Origin: an uncultured Pseudobutyrivibrio sp.
GTDB lineage: Bacteria > Bacillota > Clostridia > Lachnospirales > Lachnospiraceae
Reading direction: 5' to 3'
DNA: 36,400 bases
Assembly (NCBI GenBank): GCA_945946605.1
Contig: CAMEWP010000004.1
Coordinates: 1 to 36,400 of the forward strand
Below, piece by piece: positions 33,419-36,400 of this stretch; the stretch's first letter is position 1, and each line of letters begins with the position of its first letter. A program made the position numbers and the translations under genes. The notes beneath the pieces were generated by a model. That model was not told the DNA's origin and ran no database searches. It saw only the letters and a program-made list of their open reading frames with translations.

Positions 33419-34366
33419 ATGGGAGAGTGGAATACCGTGAAAAATAAGATTCATTGGCCAAGACAGATCCATCGTACGATCATTGCTTCCATGTTGATGG
33501 CAGCTGCAACATTCCTTCTGGTGCTGCCCCTGCTTTATGGAACACCGGAACACCAGGTAAAGGAAGTACAGGAAACCTGGCACGGCACCCAGGAGACAGA
33601 GGCAGGAGACCTTTCAGATTCTTCCCGGGGCAGGGCACAGCTTTTCGACAGGGGAGATATTCTGACAGAGTCGGAGGAACAGGAGATCCTGTCTGCATTG
33701 GAACAGCTTTCTGATGAGACGAAATGGACCTGTTTTGTCCTGACAACGGAAGATGCCGGTGGACTGACAGCTCAGGAGTATGCGGATGATTTTGTGGATA
33801 CCAATGCCTATGAGGAGGACGGTGTCTGTTTCCTTATCGATATGGATAACAGGGAAATTTATATTTCCACCACAGGGGAGGCAATCCGTTACCTGACGGA
33901 TAACAGGCTGGAAGAGATCCTGGATGAGGCATATGGGGATGTTTCCACAGGGGATTATGCGGATGGCTTTCTTGCCATGATCCGGGAAACGGCAGACTGG
34001 TATGAGCAGGGGGTTTACAGTGACCAGTACAATGTGGATGAGCAGGGCAACCGGGATCCGTATATTCAAAAAAAGAAGGCCCTGACCGGTACGGAAACAC
34101 TGATGGCACTGATCGTGGCAGCCATTGCAGCAGCGGGATCTGTGGCATTGGTCTGCGGCAGGTACCGGCTGAAGATCGGCGGTTACCGGTACGATTTCCG
34201 GGGAAATTCCCAGGTGCGGATGGATATCAGAGAGGATCATCTGGTTCACCAGATGCTAAGCCACAGAAAACTCCAGAATGAGAATTCAGGCGGCGGAGGA
34301 CACAGCAGCTCCATACATACCAGCAGCGGCGGTGGTACCCACGGTGGCGGCGGAAGACGCTTTTAG
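33419..34366 (+). CDS. TPM-domain membrane protein (YdjH/YgcG-like)
   Basis: A 315-residue protein: N-terminal membrane helix (about 23-42, IIASMLMAAATFLLVLPLLYG), a TPM domain (about 75-195: ILTESEEQEILSALEQL, GVCFLIDMDNREIYIST), a second membrane helix (about 222-242), a short cytosolic region and a Gly/Ser/His-rich tail (SGGGGHSSS...GGGGRRF) typical of YgcG/YdjH proteins. The start is uncertain: the ATG at 33419 has no good site, while GTG at 33437 has GGGAG 11 bases upstream. It completes a trio with the two previous genes. Confidence 0.8.
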   Translation: MGEWNTVKNKIHWPRQIHRTIIASMLMAAATFLLVLPLLYGTPEHQVKEVQETWHGTQETEAGDLSDSSRGRAQLFDRGDILTESEEQEILSALEQLSDETKWTCFVLTTEDAGGLTAQEYADDFVDTNAYEEDGVCFLIDMDNREIYISTTGEAIRYLTDNRLEEILDEAYGDVSTGDYADGFLAMIRETADWYEQGVYSDQYNVDEQGNRDPYIQKKKALTGTETLMALIVAAIAAAGSVALVCGRYRLKIGGYRYDFRGNSQVRMDIREDHLVHQMLSHRKLQNENSGGGGHSSSIHTSSGGGTHGGGGRRF

Positions 34367-34385
34367 CCATATTTCCAGAAAATAC

Positions 34386-34414
34386 TTGAAAAAGCATATC
34401 ATATCATATAAAAT
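34386..34414 (+). promoter_or_regulatory. putative efp promoter
   Basis: TTGAAA (34386-34391), a 17-base AT-rich spacer with repeated CATAT, and TAAAAT (34409-34414), 50 bases before the efp start. Confidence 0.5.
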
Positions 34415-34463
34415 GTAGAATAAGAGCGGGCAAATTGTGCCCATATATAAGGAGGACGAAAGA

Positions 34464-35021
34464 ATGATAGTAGCCGGTGATTTTAAGAACGGTGTCACAA
34501 TCGAATATGATAATAATGTTTATCAGATTATCGAGTTCCAGCATGTAAAGCCTGGTAAGGGTGCAGCATTTGTAAGAACCAAGTTGAAGAATATTGTAAA
34601 CGGTGGTGTGATCGAGAAATCCTTCCGCCCCACTGAGAAGTTTGATATGGCTCATATCTCCCGTGTGAATATGCAGTATCTGTACAATGACGGAGATCTG
34701 TATTACTTCATGGATGTAGAGACCTACGAGCAGCTGGCAGTCAGCGCAGAGGATGTTGGCGATTCCCTGAAGTTCGTTAAGGAGAACGAGGAAGTTAAGG
34801 TTTGCTCCTACAAGTCTAAGGTATTTGCTATCGAGCCGCCTCTGAACGTAGAGCTCGAGATCACCGAGACTGAGCCGGGATTCAAGGGCGATACCGCTAC
34901 AGGCGCTACCAAGCCTGCCGTTGTAGAGACCGGTGCTACCGTTTATGTACCGCTGTTTGTTGAGCAGGGCGACAAGATCAAGATTGACACCAGAACAGGT
35001 GAGTATCTGTCCAGAGTATAA
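34464..35021 (+). CDS. efp: translation elongation factor P
   Basis: A 185-residue three-domain [13 protein letters not shown], the loop [10 protein letters not shown] with K32 at the tip (the residue that is modified or contacts the P-site tRNA), and the C-terminal [23 protein letters not shown]. It relieves stalling at polyproline. An in-frame ATG at 34437 is excluded by AAGGAGG at 34449-34455 before the ATG at 34464. Canonical length. Confidence 0.96.
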   Translation: MIVAGDFKNGVTIEYDNNVYQIIEFQHVKPGKGAAFVRTKLKNIVNGGVIEKSFRPTEKFDMAHISRVNMQYLYNDGDLYYFMDVETYEQLAVSAEDVGDSLKFVKENEEVKVCSYKSKVFAIEPPLNVELEITETEPGFKGDTATGATKPAVVETGATVYVPLFVEQGDKIKIDTRTGEYLSRV

Positions 35022-35040
35022 GAAAGCAGCAGGGATTTTC

Positions 35041-35256
35041 ATGAAAAAGAAAGACATGCCGTTGTCGGTGCTTCTTCGTCAGCGAGATACCTATGCTGTA
35101 TTCGATGAGGAATTCCGCAAGGGTAGATGGCTGGATCTGACAGCTTTGCTGGAGTCAGAAGGGACGATCCGGGATTTGTATCAGGACGGACTGGTTCCGG
35201 CCCAGGTGCTGGATGCCATCACAGAGCGTTTGGACCAGTTAGATGAAATGGAATAA
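35041..35256 (+). CDS. small protein of unknown function downstream of efp
   Basis: A 71-residue acidic, helical protein (MKKKDMPLSVLLRQRDTYAV, FDEEFRKGRWLDLTALLE, ERLDQLDEME). I do not recognise a family. The ATG follows GCAGGGA closely, 19 bp after the efp stop, and the frame ends just before a strong terminator, so it is probably the last gene of the efp transcript. Confidence 0.6.
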   Translation: MKKKDMPLSVLLRQRDTYAVFDEEFRKGRWLDLTALLESEGTIRDLYQDGLVPAQVLDAITERLDQLDEME

Positions 35257-35265
35257 AGTAAGAGG

Positions 35266-35311
35266 AAGTCTGTATGTTACATCATGTAGCATACAGACTT
35301 TTTTATTTTTT
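35266..35311 (+). terminator. terminator of the efp operon
   Basis: An 11-bp perfect stem (35266-35276 with 35290-35300), extendable to about 15 pairs around a 5-base loop, is followed by TTTTTATTTTTT. Strong intrinsic terminator. Confidence 0.9.
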
Positions 35312-35344
35312 GATCAAATGATAAGGAGGCCAAATAAGAGAAGT

Positions 35345-36031
35345 TCACGAAATAATTTCCGTCAGATCTTTGTCTCTGCAGATAATGTAGTGGAAGGTTT
35401 TCCCGACTTTACTGCTGTCGCACAGCAGGTATTTATGGTTTGACTGCTGAAGGAGTACACGGCGAAGCTGAGCTTCGGACTCGGAGTAGTCGGTGACGGT
35501 ATGGTTGTCAAATCCGCCGCAGGAGAAGAACAGATCGTCGAAGTACACAGATCTTGCCACATTGATGGCATCTTCTCCAACGAAAGCCATGGAGCGGGGC
35601 AGCAGCGCACCTCCAAGACAATATACCGAGAGGCCTGCCTCTCCCAGAAGAGAGCAGATCTCCACACCATTGGTGTATATTTTTATATTCTGACGTCGCC
35701 GTAAATACGGGATCATATGAAGGCATGTAGAAGAGCCGTCGATAAAGATGACAGTGTTATCCTGGAGTCTTTCGGCGGCTTATTGTGCGATGAGATCCTT
35801 TTCTTTGTGGTTCTTTTTGAAACGCAGTTTCACAGGGGTGTTGATGACTTCTCCGCACAATTCCACACCACCGTAGCTTCGTTTTACATATCCCATCTGT
35901 TCCAACTCTGCTAAGTATCTGCGGATAGTTGAGGGGCTTGTATAGAGCTGTTCAGCCAGACGATTTACGGTGACATATCCGGTTTCTTCGATCAATTTTA
36001 ACAGCTCATTTTTGCGTTCATCTTTTATCAT
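35345..36031 (-). pseudogene. DeoR family transcriptional regulator, in-frame stop
   Basis: The minus-strand frame starts at ATG 36029-36031 with an AGGAGG site (36041-36046). Residues 1-55 are a DeoR helix-turn-helix (TVNRLAEQLYTSPSTIRRYL). A TAA at 35780-35782 interrupts the frame after codon 83, and the same frame continues at once with the sugar-phosphate sensor domain (AAERLQDN, FIDGSSTC, SCGGFD, YLLCDSSKVGK). So there is one nonsense change, not a frameshift. The C-terminus stops about 20 residues earlier than usual. A sequencing error is possible. It is divergent from the HAD-IIA fragment. Confidence 0.8.
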
Positions 36032-36187
36032 GATCTGTGACCTCCTAAATGCGCAAAAGTGCTTATATTTGCGCGTTTTCAACCGGCTGATTTGCTCAAT
36101 GAGCAGTTTTTGCGCCGTTGGTTGCGCAATCATGCAATTTGTAATAAGATTAACACATATGCAAAAGAAAGTAAAGGAATTCGAAAA
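36032..36187. promoter_or_regulatory. divergent intergenic region with repeated TTGCGC motifs
   Basis: Holds GCGCAAAA (36051-36058), TTTGCGC (36068-36074), TTTTTGCGC (36107-36115) and the palindrome TTGCGCAA (36122-36129), plus TGCTCA-A-TGAGCA (36093-36105). These repeats in both orientations are good candidates for operator sites of the adjacent DeoR-type regulator. No clear promoter could be fixed. Confidence 0.5.
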
Positions 36188-36394
36188 ATGGAAAAATTAA
36201 AACAGAAAAAGTTATTCCTGCTGGATATGGACGGGACGATTTACCTTGACAATGATCTGTTTGAAGGTACCCTGCCGTTACTGAAATACATCAGAGAGAT
36301 CGGTGGAAAATATCTGTTCCTTACCAATAATTCCTCCAAAAGCGTTTCTGCTTATATTGAAAAGAGTAAAAATAATGTAATTGATACCACATAA
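36188..36394 (+). pseudogene. HAD-IIA family phosphatase, truncated
   Basis: The first 58 residues match the start of HAD-IIA (NagD/AraL-like) phosphatases: LLDMDGTIYLDNDLFEGT with the nucleophile/acid Asp pair, and FLTNNSSKSVSAYIEK as motif II. The frame then runs into unrelated AT-rich sequence (SKNNVIDTT) and stops at 36394, against a usual length of about 260 residues. No other frame continues the family. AAAGGA precedes the ATG. It could be interrupted by an inserted element just at the window edge. Confidence 0.6.
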
Positions 36395-36400
36395 GAGAAT

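Noticed and set aside
36032-36133. Upstream extension of the DeoR reading frame to 36133
   Set aside because: The AGGAGG site at 36041-36046 and the DeoR family start support 36031; the extension covers the putative operator region.
1-36400. CRISPR arrays, tRNA or rRNA genes, phage modules, toxin-antitoxin pairs
   Set aside because: Looked for regularly spaced repeats, cloverleaf-like sequences and typical small gene pairs; none could be supported.

Overview
The window reads as a chromosomal segment of a Gram-positive anaerobic Firmicute, most likely a gut Lachnospiraceae. The basis is moderate GC with strong AGGAGG-type ribosome binding sites, the order priA-def-fmt-yugP-rsmB-rlmN-stp-prkC-rsgA-rpe-thiN, an ATCase with a separate PyrI subunit, a YlmC/YmxH sporulation-type protein, NrdR, a FeoA/FeoB/Cys-rich-protein iron set, and DUF5685/J-domain neighbours. 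The species cannot be named from the sequence alone. No rRNA, tRNA, CRISPR array or prophage was seen.

Layout. 1-1.6 kb: 3' end of a GH3 glycosidase and a beta-phosphoglucomutase. 1.7-3.8 kb: three-gene unit (zinc-ribbon membrane protein, DUF5685 protein, J-domain protein) ending at a bidirectional terminator. 3.9-5.8 kb, minus strand: pyrB-pyrI and a CmpB-like membrane protein. 5.9-19.3 kb: a long, tightly packed plus-strand run for peptidoglycan precursor synthesis (MurE), replication restart (PriA), N-terminal formyl-Met handling (Def, Fmt), a membrane metallopeptidase, rRNA methylation (RsmB, RlmN), the PP2C phosphatase / PASTA kinase pair, ribosome assembly GTPase RsgA, Rpe and thiamine pyrophosphokinase. 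19.3-23.1 kb, minus strand: OPT peptide transporter, a PqqD-like protein and a PepD-type dipeptidase. 23.2-24.3 kb: a RAYT (REP-associated tyrosine transposase) unit bounded by inverted copies of one repeat, with a 39-bp perfect inverted repeat on its feo-proximal side. 24.3-26.9 kb: ferrous iron uptake (feoA, feoB, FeoB-associated Cys-rich protein). 27-31 kb: ychF, ylmC, an aldo/keto reductase, nrdR, a YqeG-type HAD phosphatase and rpiB. 31.1-34.4 kb: SPFH / double zinc ribbon / TPM-domain trio resembling Bacillus subtilis ydjI-ydjG-ydjH. 34.4-35.3 kb: efp and a small unknown gene. 35.3-36.4 kb: a decaying divergent pair, a DeoR-type regulator with an in-frame stop and a HAD-IIA phosphatase that breaks off after about 58 residues.

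Most of the window is core housekeeping. The unusual parts are the RAYT/REPIN unit beside the feo promoter, the orphan PqqD-like protein between a peptide transporter and a peptidase, the DUF5685 protein with two Asp-rich motifs resembling isoprenoid synthases, a perfect 25-bp tandem repeat just before the murE promoter, the ydjIGH-like trio without a visible pspA, and the degenerate DeoR/HAD locus at the right edge. I see no clear evidence of a wholly new multigene system.
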